A DNA stretch of 64,000 bases from a virus. A model generated the notes under the pieces. The model was not told the DNA's origin. It ran no database searches and saw only the letters and a list, made by a program, of their open reading frames with translations. Positions within the stretch are counted from its first letter, which is position 1, and each line of letters opens with the position of its first letter. The stretch covers positions 1 to 64,000 of IMG/VR virus record IMGVR_UViG_3300017971_000034. One strand, 5' to 3'. Shown here piece after piece: positions 24,089 through 33,650 of this stretch. The translations under genes were made by a program, and so were the position numbers.

Positions 24089-24424
24089 CTACGTCGTGCG
24101 CAGCCGCGGCGGCAGCACCAGCCCAGAGCGCCGCTGGCGGTCCCTCCGGGCCCGGGACGAGCGGGCGACCTCCAGGGCGCGGACCCGTTCCTCGACGCCG
24201 CCCGCCCAGTCGCGGAGCTGCAGCAGGACACCGGCCACGCCCTGCAGCTCCGCCGAGAGCCTCTGGGCGGCGCGGTAGGTTAGCATGGCGCAGTAGTCCC
24301 CGCGGGACATACCCAGGGAGACCCGGTCCGCCTCCCTGGACACCAGGACGCACAGGTTCGGCCAACCGGGGAGCCCGATCCTGTCCCACGCCGGTCGCCG
24401 GTCGTCACTTCCCCTATCGTTCAT
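24089..24424 (-). CDS. Hypothetical protein
   Basis: 111 residues from the ATG at 24424 behind GGAGGGAA. Helical (TYRAAQRLSAELQGVAGVLL) with an Arg-rich end. Not recognised. The 156 bp between it and the endolysin hold a GC-rich inverted repeat and no gene that I can support. Confidence 0.5.
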   Translation of the reverse strand: MNDRGSDDRRPAWDRIGLPGWPNLCVLVSREADRVSLGMSRGDYCAMLTYRAAQRLSAELQGVAGVLLQLRDWAGGVEERVRALEVARSSRARRDRQRRSGLVLPPRLRTT

Positions 24425-24454
24425 TTCCCTCCCTCCCGCGGCAAAAGCCGCACG

Positions 24455-24640
24455 TTACCCGTGCGGGAAACCCTGGAGGAGGCGATCGCGTACCTCGCAA
24501 TAGAACCAGTCCTCGGACCACCCGTGCGAAAAGCAACAGCCCGAGCACGGTATCTCACCAGGTACAGAATCGCGCGTCCCCAGTTCCCCAATCCTATCCG
24601 TGGAGCCCCAGGCCCCATCTCTCTCTTCCCCGGGCGGCAC
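24455..24640 (-). CDS. Small Cys-rich protein, tentative
   Basis: The frame closing at 24455 reads IPCSGCCFSHGWSEDWFYC followed by a charged tail, which looks like real protein. A GTG at 24640 is the most usable start (61 residues) but lacks a clear ribosome site. A second open frame over the same bases ends at 24421 with basic, low-complexity sequence; I prefer the Cys-rich frame. Transcription would come from the promoter at 24692-24720. Confidence 0.35.
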   Translation of the reverse strand: MPPGEERDGAWGSTDRIGELGTRDSVPGEIPCSGCCFSHGWSEDWFYCEVRDRLLQGFPHG

Positions 24641-24691
24641 AGCCGCGACCCGAACAAGAAACCGCCCCCGCTTAGTCCGACCGCCACCCCT

Positions 24692-24720
24692 ACCGTAGCT
24701 CCGGAGACGCCCCTTGTCAA
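24692..24720 (-). promoter_or_regulatory. Sigma70-like promoter for the lysis end of the late genes
   Basis: TTGACA (24715-24720), 17 bp, TACGGT (24692-24697) on the minus strand, within CCTTGACAAGG. It lies in the gap between the fibre genes and the small genes before the endolysin. Confidence 0.6.
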
Positions 24721-24788
24721 GGAACAGGGTCGCCCCGCCGCTCCCCGGGGTGGTGGGGGAGGGAGGGGAGCGGGGGTACGACGGTCCA

Positions 24789-25187
24789 CTACGGCGGCGG
24801 TACATCGCCGCCGGCCATGGCCAGGAACACCTTCACGGTGGTGTCGACGGCGTTTACTTCGAGCATAACCGACGTAACCTCGGCCTTCTCGATCAGCAGG
24901 ACCGCCAACCCGTCATCCTCGGGGGCCAGGTACAGGGTGGCGGCGTCCAACGTTACGGAGAGGGGACCGTCGCACTCCAGGTACACCAAGCGCGCTTCCT
25001 CAACGCCCCCGAGGTAGATCGGGTAAGACCCGTCGACGTCGGTCAACGTGATCTGGTACGTCGTCGCCTCGTCGAACTCTAGCGTACGCGATACGGCGTC
25101 ACGCTTGAACACGACCTCGTCGCCCGCCGCGTCTCGCGTGAGGGCAGCGGTTAACTCGCGTGAATAATACAGGTCGGGACAGGTCAT
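24789..25187 (-). CDS. Fibre-region structural protein
   Basis: 132 residues, ATG at 25187. All-beta composition with regularly spaced Val/Leu pairs (PLSVTLDAATLYLAPEDDG) suggests a trimeric beta-structured tip or neck-fibre protein. It ends the fibre gene group. Not recognised in detail. Confidence 0.5.
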   Translation of the reverse strand: MTCPDLYYSRELTAALTRDAAGDEVVFKRDAVSRTLEFDEATTYQITLTDVDGSYPIYLGGVEEARLVYLECDGPLSVTLDAATLYLAPEDDGLAVLLIEKAEVTSVMLEVNAVDTTVKVFLAMAGGDVPPP

Positions 25188-25249
25188 ACCAACCTCAGCA
25201 GGAACCTAATTTCCCGCGCCGCAAGCCGGATCGTTACCGCGTCACCCAC
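25184..25249 (-). CDS. Possible 21-residue peptide
   Basis: GTG at 25249 to a TGA that overlaps the next ATG (ATGA). The peptide includes VTIRLAAREIRFLLRL. It fills the only gap in this gene group. The evidence is weak, coming from coupling and codon pattern only. Confidence 0.25.
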   Translation of the reverse strand: MGDAVTIRLAAREIRFLLRLV

Positions 25250-25258
25250 AGTAGCCTC

Positions 25259-25819
25259 TCAGTCCTCGATGGCCAGCGCACCAGCGATAGTAACCGCCGG
25301 GTCGGTAGCGTCATAGATGGCGGCCATGTCTGCCACCGAAAAGGAGACGGCGTCTAACTCCGCCTTGTTGGATGCTGCAGCAACAGCAGCGGCCTTGGTG
25401 GCCCTGTATCCCGTTGACTGCGACGAAATCCACGTGAACAGAGCCCGAACGTAAGCGGCTCGGTTAGTAAGCGACTGATCTACTGCCTCAACATACAATC
25501 CAGTAAAGTGCAGACAGCATCCCGCCCAGTACCGACCGTACCTGTAGTTCTGAACACATTCGTCCAACGCATTCAACTTCTGCGACTTCATCCAGGCCAG
25601 GGTAACGGGTTCGTCAACGATCGCGGCCAGCGCCGCAAGATCGTCGCCGGTAGCCTCGCTATCGAGCGTCACCTTAACCTTATCCGACGGCAGCAACCAG
25701 TCGACAACAACACCGTCACCGTCCAGCGTATGTTCACCGACCTCCCCATCGTCTATTCGTTTCGCGACAATCGCAGCGTTAGGTGAGTAGGTCGGGTCGA
25801 ATGCGTGCGTGTACGCCAT
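25259..25819 (-). CDS. Fibre-region structural protein
   Basis: 186 residues, ATG at 25819 behind GGGGGAGGATAGATAGC. A beta-rich N-terminal half is followed by helices (LAWMKSQKLNALDECVQNY, then repeated Ala-rich helices) resembling phage proteins that carry a short helical domain before the fibre tip. DNA is less GC-rich here than in the head genes. Function beyond virion structure is unknown. Confidence 0.5.
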   Translation of the reverse strand: MAYTHAFDPTYSPNAAIVAKRIDDGEVGEHTLDGDGVVVDWLLPSDKVKVTLDSEATGDDLAALAAIVDEPVTLAWMKSQKLNALDECVQNYRYGRYWAGCCLHFTGLYVEAVDQSLTNRAAYVRALFTWISSQSTGYRATKAAAVAAASNKAELDAVSFSVADMAAIYDATDPAVTIAGALAIED

Positions 25820-25835
25820 GCTATCTATCCTCCCC

Positions 25836-27488
25836 CTACTCCGGCAAGACCGTTCGCCACCTAGCCGACGTCCCGTCGTAGTACACCATAACCGCGCCCT
25901 CTTTTATTACGTTAACATCGGCCCCGCCAGGTCCCAGAAACCTGTTAGCCGCCACGCTAGAGGTATTCTCATAGCTGAGCGTAAACCGCTTCGACGTACT
26001 AATGTTCACCAAAAGCAGCAGACGACCTGCCTCCTGCGCAGTCAGACCCGTTATTACCCTATCGGCAGCGCCCGGATCGATCCTAACGACCCGCGCCGTT
26101 GACAACCCTGTAGGACTGTAATCGTTGACGTCACCGGTAAGCGCAGCCGGCGAGATAGCGGGGGTTGAAACTCCCTTGATCCACGTATCGAGGTACCCAG
26201 CGGTAGCGTCGCCCTTCGGGATGGCGTTCGCGGCTCGTGTTGCGGTGGCCACTTCATCAGCACCACCGTTCTGGTGGCTCGACGCGTGCGACGCCGGGGT
26301 CTGCGGGTCGGCTAAGGTACCGGACAGCCCGGCCACGCTGATCTCGTCGGCCCCGCCGTTCTCGTGCTGCGAGGCGTGGGAGGCGACGCCGGAGGCCCAC
26401 TGCATGGCCCCGGCCCCGTCGGCCTCCAGGAAGTTCCCCAGCGCCTGACCGGTGGAGTCCAGCCCCGTCGGGTCCAGAACGTCCGTTCCGCCGCCCTCGT
26501 GCTGCGGGGCGTGGTCGTCCAGCATAACGATGCTGGCGGGCGGCGTGGTCGTATTCTTCAACGTCTCGTGGTCGACGATGTAGGAACTTGCGGGGCCCGT
26601 CCAGCTGGTCAACTTACAGTTCCGCATACCGGGGCGGCTGGACGCGCTGACGGCCGAGACGGTAACGGCACCGAACACCGTATTCTCGGCGAAGTGTACG
26701 CTATACACCGTCACCGCGACACCGAACGAACCGCGGATCCGCGACTCGAAGCGCAGCGTGGGAGCGTTCCAGGCCGCGAACGCGGAGCACCCGGTAAACT
26801 GACCGAAGATGGTGGCGGTGGAGCCGGTACCCGTCACCGTCCCCAGGATGGCGACGTTGTCCAGGACGAAGTCCTGGACCTGCCCGGCCCCCACGTCGGA
26901 CAGAACCACGTTGCCCGTGATCAGCAACGCCGCGTGGCCCTGAAAGACGGTGCCCGGGTTCTGCCCGGGGACGGCCTGCGCGGGGTCCACCGACCTCGTC
27001 AAGCCGCGGGGGGACCCGAAGTCCCCGAGGCGCCACGGCACCAGGCTCAGGAATACGAGCTGCACCCCCTTCGCGGGCAGCACGAGGTCCGAGCCTAAAT
27101 AATTTCCGGGCCCCGAAATGACTATCAGCCCGCCCGCGGTGGCCAGGTCGTCGATGGCGTCCTGCGGGTCCTGGAACGGGTGCTCCACCGACCCATTGCC
27201 GCCGGCCGCGGCGCTGATGTCGACGAACCGCGCGGTAGGCAGCGGATCAATCGTAGCCTCGTAGACCAGGGTCCAATGCGCGGGATTCGTCGGGTCGGTA
27301 CCGGAAAAGTGCCAGATGTCCCCGGTGTCGCCCTGCAGGCAGAAGTCCCCCAGCTCGATCGGGCTCAGGGCTAGGCGGGCGGCCTGGTCGGCAGCCGGAA
27401 ACATATCGTTCCTGGCGAGGAGGTCGGCCGGGCTCCCCGGTGCGAAACCGCCGACGTTCTGCGTGGTCGGGTACTCGTATACGCCCAC
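25836..27488 (-). CDS. Tail fibre with HxxGG(A/T)D repeats
   Basis: 550 residues from a GTG at 27488. The N-terminal part is a beta-structured attachment domain; residues about 110-300 look like a partial beta-helix (GSVEHPFQDPQDAIDDLAT at its start). Three copies of a repeat follow, HAPQHEGGGTD, HASQHENGGADE and HASSHQNGGADE, a known phage fibre element in which paired His can bind metal along the trimer axis. The C-terminus ends in a beta domain (DVNVIKEGAVMVYYDG). It likely mediates host attachment. Confidence 0.75.
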   Translation of the reverse strand: MGVYEYPTTQNVGGFAPGSPADLLARNDMFPAADQAARLALSPIELGDFCLQGDTGDIWHFSGTDPTNPAHWTLVYEATIDPLPTARFVDISAAAGGNGSVEHPFQDPQDAIDDLATAGGLIVISGPGNYLGSDLVLPAKGVQLVFLSLVPWRLGDFGSPRGLTRSVDPAQAVPGQNPGTVFQGHAALLITGNVVLSDVGAGQVQDFVLDNVAILGTVTGTGSTATIFGQFTGCSAFAAWNAPTLRFESRIRGSFGVAVTVYSVHFAENTVFGAVTVSAVSASSRPGMRNCKLTSWTGPASSYIVDHETLKNTTTPPASIVMLDDHAPQHEGGGTDVLDPTGLDSTGQALGNFLEADGAGAMQWASGVASHASQHENGGADEISVAGLSGTLADPQTPASHASSHQNGGADEVATATRAANAIPKGDATAGYLDTWIKGVSTPAISPAALTGDVNDYSPTGLSTARVVRIDPGAADRVITGLTAQEAGRLLLLVNISTSKRFTLSYENTSSVAANRFLGPGGADVNVIKEGAVMVYYDGTSARWRTVLPE

Positions 27489-27489
27489 C

Positions 27490-27813
27490 TTACCACCCCT
27501 CGGCGAAGCTCTTCACGTACACCTCGCCGGCCCCCGTGAAGACAAAGCGGTACGCCTTGAACCTCTCGTTGACCACCACAATGTCCCCGTCGGCGTGGGG
27601 GCCGCTCGTCGGTAACGGTTCCCACGTATCGGCCGGGCCGAGGGCCTCGATGGAGACGGTACCGGCACCCATCCCGTCGAACTGAAAGAAGTGCTTGGTG
27701 TAGACCGCCTCGAACTGGTAGCCGGCGAGGTGCTTGGTGAAGACGACGTAGCCGCCTACCGCGGTGTGGGGCCCGGACTCCTTCACCAACCAGTTATCGT
27801 TCTCTTCCGCCAT
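27490..27813 (-). CDS. Small beta-rich virion protein
   Basis: 107 residues, ATG at 27813, 1 bp before the fibre gene. Sequence (VVFTKHLAGYQFEAVYTKHF, then alternating strands) suggests a single beta-sandwich. It may anchor or cap the fibre. Not recognised. Confidence 0.5.
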   Translation of the reverse strand: MAEENDNWLVKESGPHTAVGGYVVFTKHLAGYQFEAVYTKHFFQFDGMGAGTVSIEALGPADTWEPLPTSGPHADGDIVVVNERFKAYRFVFTGAGEVYVKSFAEGW

Positions 27814-27888
27814 GCGCGTTCCGTCCCCTCGTTACACTAGCTGCCGGAAGCGTAACCCGGGAACCGCCCGGGCACAAGATAGATATAC

Positions 27889-29607
27889 CTATACCCCGTC
27901 CATCCCCAGCTCGTCCAGCAAGCCTCCCCACAGACGCTCCCTCTGTACGGCCCGGAGGTCGTCCTGGGACCGCGGACCGGCTTCCACAGGAACCTCCGCG
28001 AAAACCGGTTCGGCCGGCCCCGCGATCTCCACCCGATGACCGCGGAACGAGTATCCCCTGGCCCCGTCCCACGCGAACCAGCTGGACATGAGGCGGTCCC
28101 CGGTGTGCCCCGCCGGATCGTAGTACAGCATCTCCAGTATCCAGGCCTCCACCTCCGGGTGGGACCTGAGAACGGGGCGGCCCCTCTCATCCGTCGCGGG
28201 GGAACCGTCCGGGCGCAGCACCGGGAGGCTAGCCATTACGAACTTACCCTGCGCCATGGTAGCCGATACGCCCTCTATACCGAACTGCGGGTGGTGCTTC
28301 TTGGAGGACGTTTCGAACGGCTCCACCTCGATGTGCTTCCCGGTAAACAGCTCACTGAGCTCCTCCCCCAAATCCCTAACGTGCTCCTGGGCGGCGTTGG
28401 ACTCGACCCGGATCTTGGAACCGTACCGGTCGCGGGAGGCGTAGATCCTCTTGAGGATGGGAAGGGCTTTCCACTTCCCCGTCTCTATGCACAGAACCAG
28501 CAGGTCGTTCGGCTCGAAGTCCACTCCCCAAGCGCGCGTCGCTACCGAAAACTTCAACATGTGGAAGAAGGAGGTAAGGTTACTCTTCTTGGTCCTCTTC
28601 ACACCCAGGTCCACGGCCGTGAACGCGGCGGCCCCCAACGGACACGGGTTACTGTCGTCGAACGCCAACAGCTGCAATCCGCGATCGCCCCACAGTCCCA
28701 GACCCCGCTCCCTACAGCGGTAGATGTCGTCCTCCGAGAACCGGCTGTCGCTCTCCGACCGAGCGCGGCACCTGAGCTGGCGCTCGGCCTCCACCGAGCC
28801 CGCCCCACCTAGCTCGTCCTCCTTCCTGCTGATACGCCTATTGGACCACTGTTCCGGCCACCGGGGGGTACCGTCCGGGTAATCCACCGTGAACGTACGC
28901 GCGTACCACCCGGGGCGCTTCGCGAGCTCGTGCATCGCGTCCTCGGGGTGCCACGCGTTACCCAGGAACCAGATCCACGCGTCTTGCGTCATGCGCCCGA
29001 GCAGTACCGACTCGATCTGGTGGAGCACCTGCTTCCGCATGTACGCGCTGAGCGTGTTGTCGATCGTCAGAATGTCGTCGAGGATAAGCCCGTCGATCCT
29101 GTTCCCCAACACGTTCGCGATGCCCTTGACACCGGCTACCTGCAGCGAGTAGTCGCGACCGGGCGGGTCCTCAGACCCCTCTTCGCACACCCGGATCGCC
29201 TGCCCGGTCCACGGCTCCCCCGGGCGGATCCGCGGGAACACGCGCCGGTACTCCTCGGAGTGCTCTATGTACCACTTGACGGACCGGACCACCTTCTTCG
29301 CGTTAAAGGCGGTATTCTGGATGACAACGAGGCGTTTTCGAAAGTCGTTCCCGAGCTCGAACAGGGGACGCGCTACCGACACCTGCTGGGTCTTACCCAT
29401 CTCAACGTGTCCCCAGACCACGGCCCGGTCGTGGTTGTTCAGGAAATTCTGCAACCGACAGTGATAAGGGGCCTGCTGAATCCGCTTCCCCGTCCGCTCG
29501 TGCCGCAGCACGAACGGCACGAATACGTTGATGTCCTCGGACGCCAAGCGGGACCGCGCCGAGCGTACACGCTTGGCTTTCGCGATCAGTACCTCGTCCT
29601 TCACCAC
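27889..29607 (-). CDS. terL: Terminase large subunit
   Basis: 572 residues from GTG 29607. The ATPase domain has Walker A GHVEMGKTQ (about 66-74) and Walker B LILDDI (about 174-179) with the acidic pair. The nuclease domain begins near Asp333 (FTAVDLGV) and continues with ESNAAQEH and a late acidic segment, the RNase H-like layout. It packages DNA into the prohead and cuts at the end. Two adjacent upstream genes include the probable small subunit. The Walker A has Glu-Met before Gly-Lys, a common terminase variation. Confidence 0.92.
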   Translation of the reverse strand: MVKDEVLIAKAKRVRSARSRLASEDINVFVPFVLRHERTGKRIQQAPYHCRLQNFLNNHDRAVVWGHVEMGKTQQVSVARPLFELGNDFRKRLVVIQNTAFNAKKVVRSVKWYIEHSEEYRRVFPRIRPGEPWTGQAIRVCEEGSEDPPGRDYSLQVAGVKGIANVLGNRIDGLILDDILTIDNTLSAYMRKQVLHQIESVLLGRMTQDAWIWFLGNAWHPEDAMHELAKRPGWYARTFTVDYPDGTPRWPEQWSNRRISRKEDELGGAGSVEAERQLRCRARSESDSRFSEDDIYRCRERGLGLWGDRGLQLLAFDDSNPCPLGAAAFTAVDLGVKRTKKSNLTSFFHMLKFSVATRAWGVDFEPNDLLVLCIETGKWKALPILKRIYASRDRYGSKIRVESNAAQEHVRDLGEELSELFTGKHIEVEPFETSSKKHHPQFGIEGVSATMAQGKFVMASLPVLRPDGSPATDERGRPVLRSHPEVEAWILEMLYYDPAGHTGDRLMSSWFAWDGARGYSFRGHRVEIAGPAEPVFAEVPVEAGPRSQDDLRAVQRERLWGGLLDELGMDGV

Positions 29608-30014
29608 ACGACCTTCACCTTGTCCGGGTCCGTTACCCTACCCAACTCATCCATGCCCGGTTGGGGTTCTGACCGGGCCCCGGCTATCTTAAGTGGAACA
29701 TCGTCCGTAGGGGCCGCGTCACCAGAACTGGGGACCTCGGTTGACGACTCCGGAGAGGGAGAGAAGGCGTCGAACATGTTTGGAACCAGCTCGTACAGGG
29801 AGTATAGCAGGGACCAGGCCAGCTCCCAGTGGAGCGGCCGACAGTTGGTTACCGCCCACACGACCTCCTTCAGCTTGTCCACCGTCAGGGCTCCCAACTC
29901 GCCGCCGCCCTCCGGCGGCCACTCCCCGTGCTCGCTTATGTACTTAGCCCGGGCCCCCAACTCCTCCACGAACCGGGAACGGACCCGCGCAACGCCCTTA
30001 TCGAACCCCACCAT
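29601..30014 (-). CDS. Hypothetical protein between terminase genes
   Basis: 137 residues, ATG at 30014 behind GAGGAGTGCG. A helical N-terminal two thirds (KLKEVVWAVTNCRPLHWELA) and a Ser/Pro/Asp-rich tail. It overlaps both neighbours. Not recognised; may assist terminase. Confidence 0.5.
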   Translation of the reverse strand: MVGFDKGVARVRSRFVEELGARAKYISEHGEWPPEGGGELGALTVDKLKEVVWAVTNCRPLHWELAWSLLYSLYELVPNMFDAFSPSPESSTEVPSSGDAAPTDDVPLKIAGARSEPQPGMDELGRVTDPDKVKVVW

Positions 30015-30759
30015 CGCACTCCTCGCAGTCTTCGTTTACCGGTACCCCGTGGGCGCACAGCACCTTCACCATCTTAACGTCCGCCAGGGCGGCCTCTATC
30101 TCCTCCCTGGCCTCCTCAACGGTCATATCCACCGTTCCCACCACCACCTCGGGACGCCCCATCCGCAACCTCTCCAGGCGCATCGTTAGGTCGGCCAACC
30201 CGCCGGCCTCCCTAACCAGCTTGGTTATCCTCTCCAGGTAGGACATCAGGGACTTTATAGACATGTTTCCAGACTCGGTCTCCAGGCGGGTTACCAACAG
30301 GTCCATCAACCTATCGGTTCTCTCCTCCAACCCCTCCAGGCGGCGCATGAAGGACAGTACCTGGTCGCGCATGAAGGCCACCATGCGCCCTTCCTCGACC
30401 CTCACCCGCAGGGCGTTGCGGCGGGCTTGGTCTGCCATGTCCGCTACGTCCAAAAACAGACAGCTTACCGGGTCGTCCGGGTCGGTAAGGGCGCGGGCCT
30501 GGGCCTTCTCCATCTCCAGGCGGTCCTTGATGGGGATGGCCCACTCCTGCCCGCCGCGGTCGGCCCACCCGCGCAGGTACATATCCCTAACGGAGCGGGC
30601 ATCCGCACCCACCCTCCTGGCAACCGCCGAGTGCATGCCGGGACCCTCGCACTCCCGGTACGCGTTCAGTACCTTCTCGTACCAGGTACGCGTCCACCGC
30701 AACACCCCGTTAGGGGGGGTACCGGGTTCCAACGGCGACTTCCTTCCTGCTACCGGCAC
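29998..30759 (-). CDS. terS: Probable terminase small subunit
   Basis: 253 residues from GTG 30759 behind GGAGGTAGCT. Residues about 22-70 (WTRTWYEKVLNAYRECEG, then VARRVGADARSVRDMYLRGW) form a helix-turn-helix. A long helical core with RMVAFMRDQVLSFMRRLE follows, as in the oligomerisation domain, and the C-terminus has a CEEC pair. Small subunits bind the packaging site. The link to terL by one short gene supports the call. Confidence 0.65.
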   Translation of the reverse strand: MPVAGRKSPLEPGTPPNGVLRWTRTWYEKVLNAYRECEGPGMHSAVARRVGADARSVRDMYLRGWADRGGQEWAIPIKDRLEMEKAQARALTDPDDPVSCLFLDVADMADQARRNALRVRVEEGRMVAFMRDQVLSFMRRLEGLEERTDRLMDLLVTRLETESGNMSIKSLMSYLERITKLVREAGGLADLTMRLERLRMGRPEVVVGTVDMTVEEAREEIEAALADVKMVKVLCAHGVPVNEDCEECDGGVR

Positions 30760-30761
30760 AG

Positions 30762-32363
30762 CTACCTCCTCACCCTTAAGGTACCGTCCCCGGCCTCCAC
30801 GCGCAAGGAACCTACCCCGAAACGGTAGTCGTCGTGGGTTATCAGGACTACCGCCCGGTCCCTCGCCTGTTCCTCCATAACCTCGAGGGCGGCCCCCTTA
30901 CCGACCGAGTCCAGGGAGTCGAACACCTCGTCGTAGAACAGGGTACCCTTACCCCGGCCGGTGGCCCCGGCCGCCACGTCCGACTGGGCGCACAGCAGGG
31001 CCGCGTCTACCCGGCTACGCTGTCCGCGGGAGGCGGCCCGGTACGGCCTCCCGTTAACCCCCAGGTAGATCTCCTCCCGGACGGACCCCCGGGACCCGTG
31101 CGTGCGCTGGGACAGGGAGATACTCAGGGAGGAACCGCCCCCGGCCGGGAGCCTGGCCAACCAAGAGTTGGCGGCCTCCTCCAGGGCCCCCAACACCGAC
31201 CCCACCAACGAGGCCCTGGCACCCCTCAAGCCCAGTACCTCCTCGGAGACCCCCAGCTCGGCCAGCTCACACTCCAGAGCGGACAGGTCCTCCCGCAACC
31301 CGCCAACCTCCCCCTCAAGCTGGGACATCTCCCCCAGTATCGCGTCCCTCCTGGACGCTGCCTCGAGGCGGGACCGCAGCCTAACCACGTACCGTTCCAG
31401 GTCGAGGGACGAAACCGCCAACTCGGCCAACTCACCCTCCAGAGCGCCCACCAACCTTCGCAACCTACCTACTTCCCCCCTGGCCCCGCACAACGCCGCC
31501 TCGACGTTTATAACCCCGCGCTCCACCTCCGGAACGGCGGCGGCTACAAACCCTGAGTTCATCTCCTGTCCGCAGCGCGGACACCTATCCTCGTTCAACA
31601 ACCGAAGCTTCTCATTAAGCGCCCCGAGGCGGGCCGCATCCTCGGTCGCCCTAACAGACCACTTGGCCTCCTCACGCCGTACCTTACCCAACCTAGAGCG
31701 CAGGTCGGCTTCGTCCAACGAAACCTGCTCCCGCAGCTCTAGGGACTCATCCAGCTCCCGACGCAGCCCCGCTACGTCTTCACCGCCGAACCCCTCCACG
31801 AAGGCGAGCTTCTCCTTGTTGGAGACCGCCAACTCGGCCAAGCGTAGCTGGAGACGGGAACGCTTCCTCACAGCGGCGGAGAGGTCCGCCCGACACCTCT
31901 CCAAACCAAGGTCGAACCGGTCTACCCCCAGAAGGGACTCCAGAAAACGCTTCCTGCCGGCATCGGTGGCCCCGGTAAACCTTACCTTGCCGAGGTCGGA
32001 ACTGAACACGTGGGTACGGGACCACACGTCCAGCCCCCCAAGGTAGGACTCCACCACCGCGGTTCCCTTGGTAGGCGTGTAACTTGACATCCCCCCATCC
32101 ACACAGACCCGTAACTTGGGCGGGTTCTTAACCCTCGCGATACCGATCCCGTCGGCCCCTAAGGTAGCTATGCAACCGGAACCGGAAGCCGGGTCGGTAC
32201 CCCGCAAGGTCTTACCCCAAGCGGCCCAAGCTACGGCCTCTACGATGCTGGACTTTCCGGACCCGTTATCCCCGGTAACCACCACCAAACCGTTATCGGG
32301 AAACTCCAGCTCCATCCGGCGGTAGGCCATGAAGCGGGAGGCGGATACCTTAAGAATTTTCAT
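30762..32363 (-). CDS. sbcC: SbcC/Rad50-like ATPase (gp46-type recombination nuclease subunit)
   Basis: 533 residues from the ATG at 32363 behind GGGAGGGTAAGC; a longer frame upstream overlaps the next gene and lacks support. Walker A GDNGSGKSS at 31-39. Two coiled-coil arms flank a zinc hook CPRC at 261-264. The signature and Walker B (LFYDEVFDSLD) lie near the C-terminus. With the SbcD gene it forms a DNA-end nuclease for recombination, repair and host DNA breakdown. T4 gp46/gp47 is the phage precedent. Confidence 0.88.
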   Translation of the reverse strand: MKILKVSASRFMAYRRMELEFPDNGLVVVTGDNGSGKSSIVEAVAWAAWGKTLRGTDPASGSGCIATLGADGIGIARVKNPPKLRVCVDGGMSSYTPTKGTAVVESYLGGLDVWSRTHVFSSDLGKVRFTGATDAGRKRFLESLLGVDRFDLGLERCRADLSAAVRKRSRLQLRLAELAVSNKEKLAFVEGFGGEDVAGLRRELDESLELREQVSLDEADLRSRLGKVRREEAKWSVRATEDAARLGALNEKLRLLNEDRCPRCGQEMNSGFVAAAVPEVERGVINVEAALCGARGEVGRLRRLVGALEGELAELAVSSLDLERYVVRLRSRLEAASRRDAILGEMSQLEGEVGGLREDLSALECELAELGVSEEVLGLRGARASLVGSVLGALEEAANSWLARLPAGGGSSLSISLSQRTHGSRGSVREEIYLGVNGRPYRAASRGQRSRVDAALLCAQSDVAAGATGRGKGTLFYDEVFDSLDSVGKGAALEVMEEQARDRAVVLITHDDYRFGVGSLRVEAGDGTLRVRR

Positions 32364-32583
32364 GCTTACCCTCCCAGGGAGATACCCCCACCACGGCGGT
32401 GGATAGCGACACCCTGGGAACGCCGGAATCGCTGAGGGCCTCGGCGTAAAACTCCCTGTACTGAACCCGCTTGCGGACCCCCAGCAAGGATACGGCGTCC
32501 CCGACACCCTCAACGTCGGTTAGACCGCTAGCGGTCCTAATAGCCACCTTATTACCGAACTCGTCCACGTACACGACGCGCAT
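32350..32583 (-). CDS. Small hypothetical protein
   Basis: 77 residues from ATG 32583, between the two nuclease subunits and overlapping both, so translated with them. N-terminal strand MRVVYVDEFGNKVAIRT looks like a small beta fold. Not recognised. Confidence 0.5.
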   Translation of the reverse strand: MRVVYVDEFGNKVAIRTASGLTDVEGVGDAVSLLGVRKRVQYREFYAEALSDSGVPRVSLSTAVVGVSPWEGKHENS

Positions 32584-33650
32584 CACGACATATACCCCCT
32601 AACCCTGCTCAGAACGGAGTCCCTGTCGACGCCCCCCGGCAGGTCCATACTGTCCACGAAGGAGACCACCAACTCGTCCACGGAGGCACCAGCAACCGCC
32701 CCGCTACACCTAGCCCGGTCCGACCCGACCGGCTGTACCCACACCAGCGGGTCGTCCTCGAACTCTACAACATCCGTGTCGGGTTCCTCGCTCAACAGCC
32801 TTACCCGGGCCCCCGGCTCCTTACGAAGCTCTAACGCCATGTCCGTCAGAGGGGTAGTATAAAACCTAGGCCCCGGAACCACCACCCGCCTAACCGAACC
32901 CCCGTCCCACAGGAGCACGGTACCGTAACTCTCGTCACCGCCCGGGTTGCGCCAACCGACCGGACACAGCGCCCCGACCTGGAATACCTCAACGTTGGGG
33001 GAGGGTGAGGCGTACGACCACCTGGTGAACGCGTGCCAATGTCCGCTGAAGGCGAACCGAACGTTCAACTTATCCAATAGCTTCAGCAAACCTAAGGCTT
33101 CCAGGGCACCGCCATCGCGGCGCAGGTAAGGAGGGGTGCTGTCATCGTATATGCCCTGATGCATGCCTACCGCCCCGAAGTATCCCCGGTCCCACACGGC
33201 ATCGGACACGCAGTCCCCCAACTTCTCCAATGTCATCCCGGAATCGTACGGCAGGAGCAGGACCGACGCAGGGTGCGAACCGACCACCGTAGGCTCGTCG
33301 CAGACGGCACCGAAGCAGCAACCGTCCGGCACCGGCACCGCCAGGGGGCCGAGGGAATGGTCCCCGGGTTGGTCGGACCGGGCCTCGTGGTTCCCAAGCA
33401 GAAAGTATACCGGGCAACCGGCCTCCCCCATCGCGTCCTGGACCCCGCGGATCAATTGTGGTTCCGGGTGCGGCGAGTCGAACGTATCACCAAGCAGAAC
33501 GAACGCCGACGCACCGTCATCGCACGCTGCGCGAAAAGCACCCCTCAACGCCTCTAGGGTCATCCTACCGCGGGAGTTTATGCCGGAGACGAGCGGTCCA
33601 CCGACCACCCTGTGGTTGGCCACGTGGACGTCGGCCGCGAGGGCTATCAC
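32583..33650 (-). CDS. sbcD: SbcD/Mre11-like metallophosphoesterase (gp47-type)
   Basis: 355 residues from the GTG at 33650 overlapping the glycosylase stop. The phosphoesterase motifs are in order: DVH at 7-9, GDTFD at 54-58, GNHE at 86-89, a His in GMHQG, and GHWH near 200. Two metals should bind there for nuclease activity. The C-terminal 90 residues would dock on the SbcC arms. Partner gene lies one small gene downstream. Confidence 0.88.
   Translation of the reverse strand: MIALAADVHVANHRVVGGPLVSGINSRGRMTLEALRGAFRAACDDGASAFVLLGDTFDSPHPEPQLIRGVQDAMGEAGCPVYFLLGNHEARSDQPGDHSLGPLAVPVPDGCCFGAVCDEPTVVGSHPASVLLLPYDSGMTLEKLGDCVSDAVWDRGYFGAVGMHQGIYDDSTPPYLRRDGGALEALGLLKLLDKLNVRFAFSGHWHAFTRWSYASPSPNVEVFQVGALCPVGWRNPGGDESYGTVLLWDGGSVRRVVVPGPRFYTTPLTDMALELRKEPGARVRLLSEEPDTDVVEFEDDPLVWVQPVGSDRARCSGAVAGASVDELVVSFVDSMDLPGGVDRDSVLSRVRGYMS

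Noticed and set aside
24421-24789. Alternative 122-codon frame over the small Cys-rich gene
   Set aside because: Basic low-complexity sequence without a usable start; the frame ending at 24455 reads more like protein. The choice remains uncertain.
32364-32513. Longer N-terminus for SbcC
   Set aside because: The extra 50 residues are Pro/Gly-rich, overlap the small gene, and the ATG at 32363 has a good ribosome site directly before the first SbcC strand.
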